A DNA stretch of 64,000 nt, taken from positions 84,830,374 through 84,894,373 of the forward strand of contig NC_039368.1 of the NCBI RefSeq assembly GCF_003573695.1, written 5' to 3'. Shown piece after piece: positions 9,801 through 20,481 of this stretch. The notes under the pieces are model-generated. The model was not told the DNA's origin. It worked only from the letters and a program-made list of their open reading frames with translations, and did no database searches. Position 1 is the stretch's first letter; every line of letters begins with the position of its first letter. Position numbers and translations under genes: made by a program. Origin of the DNA: Papaver somniferum. Taxonomy: Eukaryota > Streptophyta > Magnoliopsida > Ranunculales > Papaveraceae.

Positions 9801-12563
9801 AGATTTTGCAAAAACAATGCTTTGTTCCTCTTTTAGCTCGTGCAGAAGTGCCGCCAAGTAAAGAGGTCTAGATTTTACGTCACATGTCTGAACAAACAAA
9901 GCAAAGGAAAATATACGTGAATTGATGAAAAGAATAATAGAAGGTTACTAAAAGAATGTTCACATGACACAGATTATTTAACAATATTAAACTAGTAGAT
10001 TGCTCTTTTCTGTAACCAAGTATGGGAAACTAGTTAGAACCTCCAGGGGAATGGATTGATACTTCAAAAAAAAAAAAATCAAAAAGATAAAGGAATGGGT
10101 TTTTTAGTAACAAAATGCTCAAGGAGACGTACCAATTTGAATAATTGTAGCTTGGCAGGTAGCTGATAGCGGCCAGTTGTCAAAAACAAAGGGTGATGCA
10201 GATCAAGCTTGGCAAGCTTGCCAGGACTTTGTGTCAGAGTAGCAGATAAAATCATTTTCATAAGCCTCGGGCAAGGTTTACCTTTAAACCCCCTTTCGAT
10301 ACCGCTACATCAAAAAGATTTTTTGAAGTGTGATTAGGTTCACTATTAGCTCAAAGGAATCTGCAGACTATGAGAGGCCTTTAACACAAATACACAACTG
10401 TGGAGTATTCAAATAATCATCCTGTAACAGCAGTTTCTTAAGGTCATGGCATAGTTTGTGATTACATGTAAATGTAGTATCGTGCTGTATAAAACAAACT
10501 CAGGAGCACTGACGAAATGTATAGGCAAAATCCCAATAAGGTAAACTTTTGGCGGACAAATCTGTCCCAATCCTCTTAAAAGTTAAATTATCTGAAACAA
10601 ACAATTGACTTTACAAACTAAGTATCAAAATGGGATCACATAAAACTTACGATCTTCTTATAGTTCTCAGGGGACCGAGCAAAGATTGAGAAGCCCTCGT
10701 ATGCGAAAACTGGTGTTCCTCGTCTGAATGGGTCAATTGAAGCACAGCACGAAGAAAATCCTGATATTCCTCTCCAAGTAGCTTGTCTATTTCATCAACT
10801 ACCTGAAAATCTCAAGTATGTGAGCCTCTATAAATTATCCTACAACAGTTAGCTGAGGTCCTATGACAGAACTGACCAATGATATGTTTGTTGTGATTCT
10901 TCTAACTAAACAGTTTTAGGGACCCATGGCTTTAGTTTCTGAGACATTATGCCATTGATTTAATTCAAAAGGCATGTAATTTGGTGTCCTGATAGTCCAG
11001 GGCGCAGACGATTGATTCCCATGAACCTCGGGTTATGACAATACTGACTACTGATCTAAAAAGATAGGGAGCTTAGAGTGATAGGAGTTAAACCTGGCAG
11101 AAACAAACATGAACATTCTCATTAAGTGATTCATATAGACTGATCAATTGACGCAAATAAATTTGTATTAATCATTACTACCTCTGTTTCAAAAATATAG
11201 GCTGGTTTCATGTACAAATTACACATGAAACCAGCCTATTGTTTTGAAACGGAGGGAATAGTATCTAAGCATACCATCAGGTGACAATTCTAACCCGTCT
11301 AAGATATTTGTCAACTATTTGAATTCCTTGTAAGTTACAACAGAAATATCACTTAGCAAAATTAGAATGTCATGCTCGCAAGGCACAAGCTAATTAAGTA
11401 ATTATGTATTCAGATTCCCCTACCACACATATAACTAACTGTAAACACAAAATTGCTCTAGCAACAAAACATCTACTTAAGTATGGTACTATACAGAACC
11501 TCTCCAAACAGGAATACGCTTCGATGTCTCATCATTTGAAGAGCGAGATTACGAGTTTACAGTTTAAATCTATTCATACAAGCATAGCAAGTTGATACAT
11601 CAACAAGAAATAAGGGAAAGGACAAAAAGATGGAAAGGTGCTTCTGTTAGCTTCATATAAGAAATAAGAAACTAGAGTAGAATTTCAGTCTAAAAATTAT
11701 GCATCTATAACAAAGTTCACAAAGTTTCTCACTTACAAGAAATCGAAGATGCTCAAGAGTAAATCCCTTTGTTGTGTTAATATGGTCCATGAGTCTTCCA
11801 GGTGTTGCCACTAAAATATCAACTCCGCTTTCTAATTCTTTCTCTGGGTCATACCAAACACCTGCCTCGAGCGCAGGCCGCTTAATGAGCTGTGATATCT
11901 CATCTGACATTTTACCTTTACCACCAATAGCTGAACCAACAGTTAACCCCACAGCTGGTGCTATAGATTCAAATACACTTTTTACCTATACCAAAATGCG
12001 GAAAAAAAAATCACTAAACAGCACAACTCTAGAAAAACAACACATTAATTACCAATTCGGAGACGAACCTGATCTGCCAAATCACGGGAAGGCAAGACGA
12101 TTAAAGCGCGTATGTGTCTAACATTCCGTGTCGAAAGAGATTGAACAATAGGCAAAGCATAAGCTAAGGTTTTCCCACTTCCAGTTGGTGAGTTAATACA
12201 AAGATCTCTCTCAAATTGACCAGGTCCAATTGTTTGTTTCCATACTGCATACTGAATTGGATACAGTGTAGTAAAATTCTCATTGATATTACTTAATGCC
12301 TCCACCAATCTGAACAGAAACAATTAGAAGAAAAAAAAACAACTCAATAATCAAAGAAATCAATCAAAATCAGTGAAAGAGACTGATAGATAGAGAAGGT
12401 GAAGTGAGGGATACCTGGGATCAAGTCCAGGAACATGTTCTAATAGAATATCTTCAATGAGATTGACATTTATAGGAGCTCTCATCCATGGGAGAACTGG
12501 GATTTTCTGCTGTTTCGGATTCTCTTCAACCGTTTCAGATGATTTTCGTTTAGTACTGACCAT
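6823..12563 (-). CDS. RH1: DEAD-box ATP-dependent RNA helicase 1 (RH1-like), 9 exons
   Basis: Exons on the minus strand: 12563-12415, 12309-12069, 11985-11737, 10802-10651, 10304-10133, 9887-9703, 9541-9337, 7151-7046, 6941-6823. All introns are GT-AG and all junctions keep frame, giving 525 residues, close to the roughly 520 of Arabidopsis RH1. Landmarks: [11 protein letters not shown] near the N terminus; motif I SPTGSGKT (residues 90-97); PSRDLA (123-128); TPGRLMDH (Ib); motif II DEID (216-219) in place of DEAD; motif III SATL (284-287); motif [12 protein letters not shown] (399-409); motif [10 protein letters not shown] (429-436). The last exon encodes a basic tail. The protein would unwind or remodel RNA duplexes using ATP. 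Motif II keeps the catalytic Asp-Glu, and Arabidopsis RH1, as I recall, also departs from DEAD here (DETD). Intron 7 (7152-9336) is enlarged by foreign sequence and intron 3 carries a MITE. The reading frame is intact and probably functional. Confidence 0.9.
7921..8812 (+). pseudogene. YTH-domain (ECT-type m6A reader) gene fragment, antisense in RH1 intron 7
   Basis: Shifting frames give pieces that run in order along the C-terminal part of plant ECT proteins: [78 protein letters not shown], then after about 100 bp [38 protein letters not shown] and DNKPVTNSR. The last three blocks are YTH-domain signatures; functional proteins of this family bind N6-methyladenosine in RNA. The copy is dead: a TGA sits between the VFSVQ and HIVKD blocks, a TAG occurs near 8616, there are frameshifts near 8090-8150, and an in-frame duplication interrupts the domain. 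An intron-like stretch at about 8493-8600 and an intron acceptor before 7921 remain, so it is a genomic fragment rather than a reverse-transcribed copy. The N-terminal half is not recognisable. Confidence 0.85.
8324..8459 (+). repeat. In-frame 81-bp tandem duplication inside the YTH fragment
   Basis: The same 55-base stretch starts at 8324 and again at 8405, an offset of 81 bases (27 codons). Each copy encodes [18 protein letters not shown]. The segment between contains a third partial copy (CCAGGAGGCAGAGACGAAAT at about 8384). The copies are identical by eye, so the duplication is recent compared with the decay of the rest of the fragment. Confidence 0.85.
8826..9177. mobile_element. PIF/Harbinger-type MITE with TTA target duplication
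   Basis: The 352-bp element begins GAGCATCTCCAATGCTAGGG and ends with the inverted form CCCTAGCATTGGAGATGCTC. It is flanked by TTA on both sides (8823-8825 and 9178-9180); a three-base TTA/TAA duplication is the hallmark of PIF/Harbinger elements. A second, inner inverted pair (TCTCCAATGCTAAGG near 8923 and CCTAGCATTGGAGA near 9085) suggests duplicated or nested ends. It has no coding capacity and would need a transposase supplied elsewhere. It sits directly after the YTH fragment in RH1 intron 7. Confidence 0.85.
11178..11261. mobile_element. Short Stowaway-type MITE in RH1 intron 3
   Basis: An 84-bp near-perfect hairpin flanked by TA dinucleotides (11176-11177 and 11262-11263). The left end reads CTACCTCTGTTTC and the right end, reversed, CTATTCCCTCCGTTTC, close to the Stowaway terminus CTCCCTCCGTTTC. 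The arms pair through AATAGGCTGGTTTCATGT. These elements are moved by Tc1/mariner transposases, which are not encoded here. Confidence 0.8.
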
Positions 12564-12774
12564 TTTTAAATCTCCAGTGGAAGAAAGATTAAACCCTAGA
12601 ACTAACTAATGGAGAAGAGAGGGAATAATTTGATATTGTTTCTCTGATTCTGATAAACCCTAAACGGCTAAACCCAAAATCTGGCTATTTTATCAAACAC
12701 GCCTAAAGGCTAAAGATATGGAGACTCAGAGTTGGGCTTGCTTACTAAATGCAGGCTCAATATATTGGACTCGT
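12564..12774. other. RH1 5' leader and proximal promoter, bounded by a LINE
   Basis: About 200 bp lie between the RH1 start codon and the nearest recognisable LINE sequence. On the minus strand this holds two AAACCCTA-like telo-box motifs, common near transcription starts of plant genes for RNA and translation functions. No clear TATA box is visible. The native distal promoter has therefore been displaced by the LINE and everything nested within it. Confidence 0.45.
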
Positions 12775-14348
12775 TGTATTCAGCCGCGATTGCGTCTTGT
12801 AGTTATAGCCGGTGGTGTTCCGGAATTACTCCAAATTAGATTAGGATCAACATACTTGAAAGTATCATTATCGCAAGACCATAAAACTACTAACTGCTTA
12901 ACCAAATCAATATTTTCTTGCACACACTTATGACGACTTTCAAAGACCCTGCCATTATCTTCCTTCCACAAAACCCAACAAATCGCATAGTGCAATATTT
13001 GCCAGACATGTCTTCCTTTACCACGCAAAATATTGGTGGCCCAAGCTTCAAATAATTGAAGCAACGTGCTTGGTATAGACAATGATTCTAAAACCCGCAA
13101 TGAAGTATTTCCAAATCTCAAAACAATACGTGTAATGAAGAAATATATGATTCGCAGATTCCCTGACATCATTGTATAAGATGCATTGTTCACTTTCTAT
13201 GTCAACACCACGGTGGTGCAACATATCCCTAGTTGGAAGAGAGTCATGAAAAATAGCCCACAAAACAAAACTAACCTTGATGGGTAATGAGATTTCCTAA
13301 GAAAAGTATTGAAGCCGCAATCATCCAAATCACCAATTAGTTTCTCATAACAATTCGAAGTGCTGAAGTTTTCCATAATCTCCATTTTGTCATCCTCTTC
13401 CACCAAAAAAGGAACGTGATGTAAATCACGATTTAGTAAATCTCATTCTAGTTGCTCATTCATATTTAAAGGCCTCTTGAAATCGCAAACCCACTCTCTA
13501 TTCACAATCATGTCCGAGACTGTCATCCTTGCAGCCTTGAAAAAAACTGGGAAAAGATCCTGTAAAATTCCCTTATCAAACCAATGGTCCTTCCAAAACC
13601 GAATATCCTTCCCATTCCTTACCGTGAAACTCGCCATGTTTTGGACTAATGGAACCACATTAGTAACATTCTTCCAAATCCTCCTTCCTTAAGGAATATT
13701 ATCCACATCGGAAATTAAAAGATTAGTATTATAAGAGAATTTTTCATTCACTATACATTTTCCTCCAAATGTTATTTTTTTTCTTCGAAAATCTCCAAAT
13801 CCAATTGATTAGCAAGGATTGGTTTGTTTTTCTCAAATTCTTCACACCTATACCCTATTCACCTTCGGCATACACAATTTCTTCCAAGAAAACCATACCA
13901 TTTTCCTTCTACCTTCCACCGCGCCCCACAAGAAGTTACGCATAATCTTAATCATTCTCTTTTCCACACTCGCCGGAAGATGAAAATGCAAAAGATAATA
14001 AATAGGTAAACTCGCAAGACAACTCTAGATAAGAATTAACCTACCTGCTTTATTAAGTAGCCTTTTCTTCCACGAATCCAACTTTTGTTCCATTATGAGA
14101 AAAAAATGATCCCACACTGAAGTGTTACGCCAATGAGCTCCAATTGGCATGCAAAGGTATATGAAAAGAATCTTCTCTGTCTTGCAGCCTAATTCTCTGG
14201 AAAGATCGTCAATCACCCCTTTGGATCCCACACTAATCACGGTGCTTTTGTCTAGGTTCAACTTCAATACCGTAATGGTTTCAAATACAGCGAAAATGAT
14301 GAGAAGGCGTCTAACTTCCTCCACTTTCCCATCAATGAAAATCAAAGT
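12775..14348 (-). mobile_element. L1-type LINE, 3' segment: end of RT and zf-RVT region (decayed)
   Basis: Read right to left, the translation gives the end of the reverse transcriptase (LIFAVFETITVLKLNLDKS; KLDSWKKRLLNKAGRLILI), then the post-RT block (FTVRNGKDIRFWKDHWFDKG) and the zf-RVT domain (MWAIFHDSLPTRDMLHHRGV, then the ILRGKGRHVWQILHYAICW tail). Several frameshifts separate these. No poly-A tract or target duplication marks the 3' end, so the left limit is approximate. This is the downstream part of a single LINE whose upstream parts lie at 23.4-25.2, 28.7-29.1 and 34.8-36.0 kb. About 60 codons of RT, including the catalytic box region, are missing at its junction with element A. Confidence 0.8.
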
Positions 14349-16810
14349 TGAAAATGCGGGGATCTAACAACCACACCCAACAATTCGTTTGGCAATCCGA
14401 GAGGATTTACTCCAATATACTTTCTAGATAATCAACTAGACAATCAGACTCAATCTAGAGAAAAGTATATGAAAGAGTTTGATATCTCTAACTCTTAAGT
14501 CAATCCGCAATCAGCAAATAGAAATATGCGAGCCCGATTGAATATAAGAGGAATAACTTGAACAGTGCCAAATACCAATGTTCAAGTGTCAATCAATTTA
14601 AATCAACAACCCAAGGTCGGATATTCTAATTGATTGAACTTAACGCACAACCTGCGATATTTCAATTTTATAACAAAATATAATGCAGAAAAGAAATAAC
14701 ACGGACACCAGAAGTTTTGTTAACGAGGAAACCGCAAATGCAGAAAAACCCCGTGACCTAGTCCAGATTGAACACCACACTGTATTAAGCCGCTACAGAC
14801 TCTATCCTACTACCAATTAACTTCGGACTGGACCGTAGTTGAACCCTAATCAATCTCACACTGATTCAAGGTACAGTTGCGTTCCTTACGTCTTTGATCC
14901 CAGCAGGATACTACGCACTTGATTCCCCTAGTTGATCTTACCCACAACCAAGAGTTTCCACGACCCAAAGTCGAAGACTTGCTAAACAAATTTGTCTCAT
15001 ACAGAAAAGTCTATATATTGAATAAATCTGTCTCCCACGGAAATACCTAAGAGTTTTTGTTCTGTCTTTTGATAAATCAAGGTGAACAAGAACCAATTGA
15101 TAAACTGAACTTATATTCCCGAAGAACAACATAGTATTATCAATCACCTCACAATAATCTTAATCCACTAGCGAAACAAGATATTCTGGAATCACAAACG
15201 ATGAGACGGAGATGTTTGCTATTACTTTTATCTTTCCTATCGGAGAAATTAATCTCGAGTCAATTATTTCAATTGAACTTAACATAATAGAATCGGGTAA
15301 GATCAGAACACGCAGCTATAAAGAAAATAGTTGGGTCTGGCTTCACAATCCCAATGAAGTCTTTCAAGTCGTTAACCTACAGGGGCTCGATAGAAACCTA
15401 AGGTTAAAGGAGAATCGACTCTAGTTTATGCAACTAGTAACATACAGGATGTGTGGGGATTAGTTTTCCCAGTTGCTAGAGTTTTCCTTTATATAGTTTT
15501 CAAATCAGGGTTTGAAATCCAAGTTACCTTGGTAACAAAGCATTCAATATTCACCGTTAGATGAAAAACCTGATTTAACCAAGCTAATATCTTTCAACCG
15601 TTAGATCGAACTTAGCTTGTTACACACAAATTAAATGTACCCTCATTTAGGTTTATGTAACCGTACCCAAACGTGTACACCATGTTGGTTCACAAATAGT
15701 TAACTGAGGTTAGCCATATGATTACTATCATATCAACCTTATTCATCTTAACCATAACTAGTTCAAATGAAACAAGTTAAATAGTTGTTCAATTGCTATA
15801 TTCTCATAGAATTATACGAGAACACAATTGAAGAAAAATCAGTTTGATTCACTCGAATCAATCGTGAACATTATATCCACAGTTTGCAAAGATTGCATTC
15901 CTTATTATATAAATGTTTATGTTCATGTTCATAACCGATTTTAGAACTTTAACCTTCAAGTATGCAAACGGGTACGCATACTTGAAATTACCGGACTAAG
16001 ATTGGGTTTCGCCAGTACGCAAACGTGTACGTGAACTTTCAATCCCAGCAGAAATTCTCGGACATGATCTTGTACGCCAGTACGCAAACAGGTACGCATA
16101 CTTAGGTTCCCGTATTTCTCAAACCAACAGGTACACAAACGGGTGCGCATACTATGGTTCCCGGACATGGATTACATATGTGCAAGAGTGCACAACATGA
16201 CATATCCAATAATGGTTAAGTGTTCTAAACTCTTATTTCAATCATTGAAACTTTCATTGAGGATGGCAATAGCCGTTTCACACACTATTAGCATCAAAGC
16301 AATTTTCATTTTATTGAAATAATCATAACGAAACATTCCAAGACAACACCAAATAATTGTATCACAAAAACCATGTAAGATGTTACTCGGAAATTTTCAC
16401 ATGATATAAGATGAACTTGGTCGATGCGAAAGCTTTCCAACACATATTTCGAGAAATATGTAAGCGAGATAAACTCAGCTCGAAATCTCAAATGTGTATA
16501 TATAAAACTATATTGTAATACGACTTATGTCTCAATATAGGAGATAGAGTAGAAATAGACTTTCCAAGTTATAGATGAGTTTAAGTCTCCACATATCTTT
16601 TGTCTATGAAGTTCCACAAGCTCCCCTTAGTAGTTCTTCGTCTTCAAATGATGAACGCCGTGAAGTCTAAGCTCAACTACATAATCTATGTCCTAGTCCG
16701 AGACATCTATAAATAGGCTAGAAATCAATACTTATAGTTTTGATCACTAACATTGACAAACATGCTTGAGATAGCAATGTATGCGAGTTCGACCGAGCAG
16801 TGCTCTAATA
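14349..16810 (-). repeat. Element A, 3' LTR (left copy)
   Basis: The repeat starts on the + strand as TGAAAATGCGGGGATCTAAC and ends near GAGCAGTGCTCTAATA; the terminal CA has mutated to TA. It matches the repeat at 20482-22916. The transcribed direction is minus, so this is the 3' LTR of element A. It contains four imperfect palindromic units (AGTAYGCAAACGGGTACGCATACT type) at about 15957-16155. The short open frames here follow the repeat structure and are not genes. Confidence 0.85.
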
Positions 16811-18145
16811 ATCTCCCCCTTTGTCAATTTTAGTGACAAAACTATCAATACATATGGATTACAAAAGAAATTAAAATTTGTAGCTTCTCATCCAAATGCT
16901 TGATCTCGTTGGCATCTTCAACATGACTCGAAATCTTCGTCACTTCCAAGTACTCTATGATTCTAAACGTGTTCAACTCAGCATCATAGTTGTTGAAGAT
17001 ACGTAGCGACAACAATGAGAAAACAAATGCTCTCAATCATTTTTATACAGTGTAATAGAATTATTACACAGCATCAAAGTTCAATCGTATCACAACTTTG
17101 ACAACAATACTATGGTGATATGTATCGCTCCCCCTTAGTCAATACTTCATCTCAACATGAAAATTACTCCCCCTTACATAAAGATCCGTAAACCATATGT
17201 ATTTGTAGTATGAAATTACACATTAATTCTCCCCCTTTTGTCAATATAAATTGGCAAAGGTAAGGAAATTAGTGGGATCCTCATGAAATATTCATAGAGA
17301 TACTTCATGACCAAAAGAGACTAACATACCAACTTATTTTGATGCAATCATAAAGCCGAAGAGAAATGCATTCATCAAGGAGTTTATAAATATACAAGAT
17401 AACCCTATAGTATTCCACAGCCGCACTCCCCACAAAGATTTGGAAATTAAGCACAAGTTCAATTAAGAACTCTCCCCCATAATATGTCATTCTCGAAAGA
17501 ACAACAAAGGCGACCTTGCTTTTACAAGAAAAGAAGGATTTATTTGGATATAACCAAATCACATGAAAACATGAATTTGAATCCAAAACTCTCAATTAAA
17601 TCAACCACAAAAATGATCAATTCAATTGGTCATGACATAAGAGAACTTACGGAGCAACACAGTATGTGCACAAAAATGTGGATCGGAGATCGATCAATAC
17701 TGCGGAATATACAATAATTCATTCTCTCTTTCATCATTATTTTCACAATGACATATAATAGACATAATCCTTGTAAACAAAAGTTCATCCTTTCTTCCAT
17801 CAAAATTTGCATAATGACATAAAGGCTTTAACTTTTGTTTGTCAAAAGTTCATTCTATATTTTATCAATACTTTCACACCGACATGATAGAGATAACTTC
17901 TGAACAAGTATGGGACAGTCACAGGTTCACGGACGTAAACAACATGTTCCATAAATATTAAAATTGCAATATATAAAATCATAAATATTAAAATTGCAAA
18001 CATCATCTTCCAAAAAACTTAGAATAAATCAAAAAAATGAAGATGAAAACGTTGGACATAGCTATGTGTACTCACAATAATGTCTATTCCAAACCCTAGT
18101 TATTCTTCTAAAAACACAAGAACTAAATTCTCATAAGAATATTTA

Positions 18146-18532
18146 CTACACATTGAGACCTCTGAAGAATTCTTTATCATCCCCGAACTCTTTGTCGTCA
18201 AAAGCCATAGGTACATAAGGTTCGTGAAGAAAGGAGTCAATTCCAACAAACCTTCTAGGCTGATGATGTCGAACTAGGGCCTTATGAATTTTGAGAGTTC
18301 TCATAACAAAAGCCTTTATTTGCTGAATCTCCTTCCTTGTTTCCTTCAACTCTTCAAGAACACCAGAAAACTTCTGAGAATTTGAAGGAACAACTCTTGG
18401 ATTCCTCACATTCCTTCTTTTTCTTTTCAAAGTAGGAGGTAACGGAGATTTCTCTTTTTCCTTCATGATTGATGGCTTAACAATCATATTAACATCTTTT
18501 CCATCAGAACACATGATGCTTGGAATATCCAT
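18146..18532 (-). CDS. Conserved accessory ORF of element A (128 aa, unknown)
   Basis: The start is taken at the methionine of MDIPSIM because the related ORF in element D (48085-47702) aligns from that point and not upstream. The frame could be opened further to 18577. The product is very basic in its first half, with an NLS-like KRKRRNVRN, followed by a probable coiled coil (EELKETRKEIQQIKAFVM) and a conserved C-terminal LHEPYVP ... DDKEFGDDKEFF. It lies between gag and the 3' LTR in the same orientation. No family is recognised. Both copies remain open over about 127 codons although neighbouring gag regions are broken or missing. It could be a nucleic-acid-binding accessory protein of the retrotransposon; that is inference. 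Confidence 0.6.
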   Translation of the reverse strand: MDIPSIMCSDGKDVNMIVKPSIMKEKEKSPLPPTLKRKRRNVRNPRVVPSNSQKFSGVLEELKETRKEIQQIKAFVMRTLKIHKALVRHHQPRRFVGIDSFLHEPYVPMAFDDKEFGDDKEFFRGLNV

Positions 18533-18987
18533 ACGTGTATGGGTTTGTGAGAGGAAATCACAATTTAAACTTAACATGCAGTCTTTAGATGAAAAGAGTT
18601 TCAGAGAAGGAAAAGGAATGTAGAACCTTTAACCACACAGGTTCACGCACGCACAATCACAACCCTAAAGATAGTATAATTGTAGAGAATAACCCTCTTT
18701 TATTGATTAAACAGGGAAGTCCCTTCCAATATGAAAGAATTCAAATTTCACAAAACACATGGTAAATCTAAGAAAACAAAAACATTTTTTTTCTTCTTAA
18801 AGCCTTAGGTGTGCACAATCTTGTCTCTTTTAATGAGGCACATGAGACAAGATGCACCAAAACAACACAATTAAGTTGTGCTGTGGTGAACAACAATTTG
18901 TCTACCATAACCTTTTTGAAAGGAATTCATAGAACCCTGTCTATCAAAATGTTTAGACCATACTCTCTTTCCTAGTGATCTTGTCTT

Positions 18988-20418
18988 CTATTTGGAAACT
19001 AACTTCTTTGAAGAGGATAAAATCTTACATACCTCAGCGGTTTTTTGAACAAGTTTGAGCTTGTTTGCTAGCCGATTTGCTCTTCGTTGAAGTTTATTGA
19101 CATATCTCATCTTTTGTTTGTACCTGAAACACTTTGATAGTTCATGACCTTTGAGTGAAAAATAAGAGCATGTCAATGGATAAGATGATTCAGACGCCCG
19201 AGATGTGCATGCTGCTAGACACAGAGTGGAACGTGAAAAATCAGACAGAGAGTTTTCAATAGAAAGGTCAACTTTCTCTTCCATATTGCTTGTGTATCCT
19301 TCTGAAAGGATATCAAAATTTATGTATGTATTGCTACAATTATCAAAATCAATATATTCACAAAGAAGAGCGACACTTGATTTTCCGTCTTCATTGGAAT
19401 CATAGTGATCAGACATTTCATCAAGGGTTGCAGAAAGACCTTTGTTCTCAGTGTATTTTCTACAGTTTGGACACTCATTTGCAAAATAACCAAAACCTTT
19501 ACCCTTAAAGCACTGTGGCATATCCTCGTCATCAGCCTCGTCAGCATCCATATATTTAGGAGGAATGTGATTGTGAGGTTTAACTGATGACCTAGGTTTG
19601 TCTCTGGAGAACCGTTTACTTCTCTTCAATAAGAGATCTATAAACTGTCTTGTGATCAAGGAGACTGACTTGTCAAGATCTTCATCTGATGAATCAGCCT
19701 CAGAAAGATCATCCTCAGAGACATAAACACTTTTACTTTTGTCAAGTAATTTAGTGTTATTTTGTGCTTTGAAGGCAACATCCTTTCCGATTTTGGATGT
19801 ATGCTCATGATCAACGATCTTTAGCTTTCCAACCAGCGTATTTCTGGAGAGAGCATCAAGGTTATTTTCTTCAACGATGGCATGCTTCTTAGAATCGTAT
19901 CTAGATGGCAGCGATCTAAGAATTTTCATCACAATGTCCTTTTTAGGAATAGTCTTACCCAATGCAAATGATGCATTAACAATTTCAGAAACTTTGTGAT
20001 TAAACTCATCAAATGAATCTTCATCTGCCATACGAAGGTTTTCCCAATCGGAATTTAGGTTTTGAAGCCTAGCTTCCTTTTCACTGTTATTCCCTTTAAA
20101 TACGATTTCTAAGATATCCCAAGCATCTTTAGACCGAGTGCACGTAGTCGCATGGTGCTAAAGATCTGGGGTAATGGCATTCAAACCGTCGGAGTTTTTC
20201 TTTGCAGCAAGTATCTCGGCAGCGTCATATGCACCAATATCCTTTGGAACGGTCGTATTTCCTATTGCCACAACAGGAGAATCATAGCCATTAACTACAT
20301 AAACCCATGATTGAAAATCACGCGCTTGAAGAAAAGCACACATAACAGTTTTCCACCACAAGTAATTTGAGTCATCGAAGACTGGTGGTACGTTTATAGA
20401 GATAACACCTCTGTACAT
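18988..20418 (-). pseudogene. gag: copia-type gag of element A, one in-frame stop
   Basis: About 476 codons in one frame, interrupted only by a TAG at 20158-20160. The first 86 residues match the N-terminal gag domain of plant copia elements (PPVFDDSNYLWWKTVMCAFL). After the stop comes the UBN2-type region (SKDAWDILEIVF, then EDSFDEFNHKVSEIVNASF and ILRSLPSRYDSKKHAIVEE). Two zinc knuckles follow, each damaged: CFKGKGFGYFANEC (second Cys to Gly, His to Tyr) and CSYFSLKGHELSKC (second Cys to Phe). The C terminus is Lys-rich. Gag packages the RNA into virus-like particles. The start is 61 bp from the LTR, matching elements F and G. Confidence 0.8.
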
Positions 20419-20467
20419 ATCAGATCGCTACAAACATAGACATAAAAGGTATTTAATGTATTTGCCT

Positions 20468-20479
20468 CCTCTGATACCA
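20468..20479 (-). other. Primer binding site of element A (initiator tRNA-Met)
   Basis: On the minus strand TGGTATCAGAGG lies two bases inside the right LTR. TGGTATCAGAGC is the complement of the 3' end of plant initiator tRNA-Met, the usual primer of Ty1/copia elements. It fixes the direction of element A as minus. Confidence 0.85.
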
Positions 20480-20481
20480 AC

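Larger units (their letters stand above)
16811..20481 (-). mobile_element. Element A internal region: gag-only copia-like retrotransposon
   Basis: Reading minus strand, the 3.7-kb interior has a primer binding site next to the right LTR, a gag ORF (20418-18988), a second small ORF (18532-18146), about 1.3 kb of noncoding sequence, and a polypurine tract abutting the left LTR (ATCTCCCCCTTTG on + at 16811). There is no protease, integrase, RT or RNase H, so it is non-autonomous, comparable to the gag-carrying terminal-repeat elements known in plants (TR-GAG type). Five CTCCCCC tracts occur in the 660 bp next to the 3' LTR. Confidence 0.8.

Noticed and set aside
15956..16168. Frames with repeated SMRTRL-like peptides in the LTRs of A (also 22076-22288)
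   Set aside because: They follow the palindromic DNA units, vary in frame between copies and are not seen as a conserved ORF in D or F.
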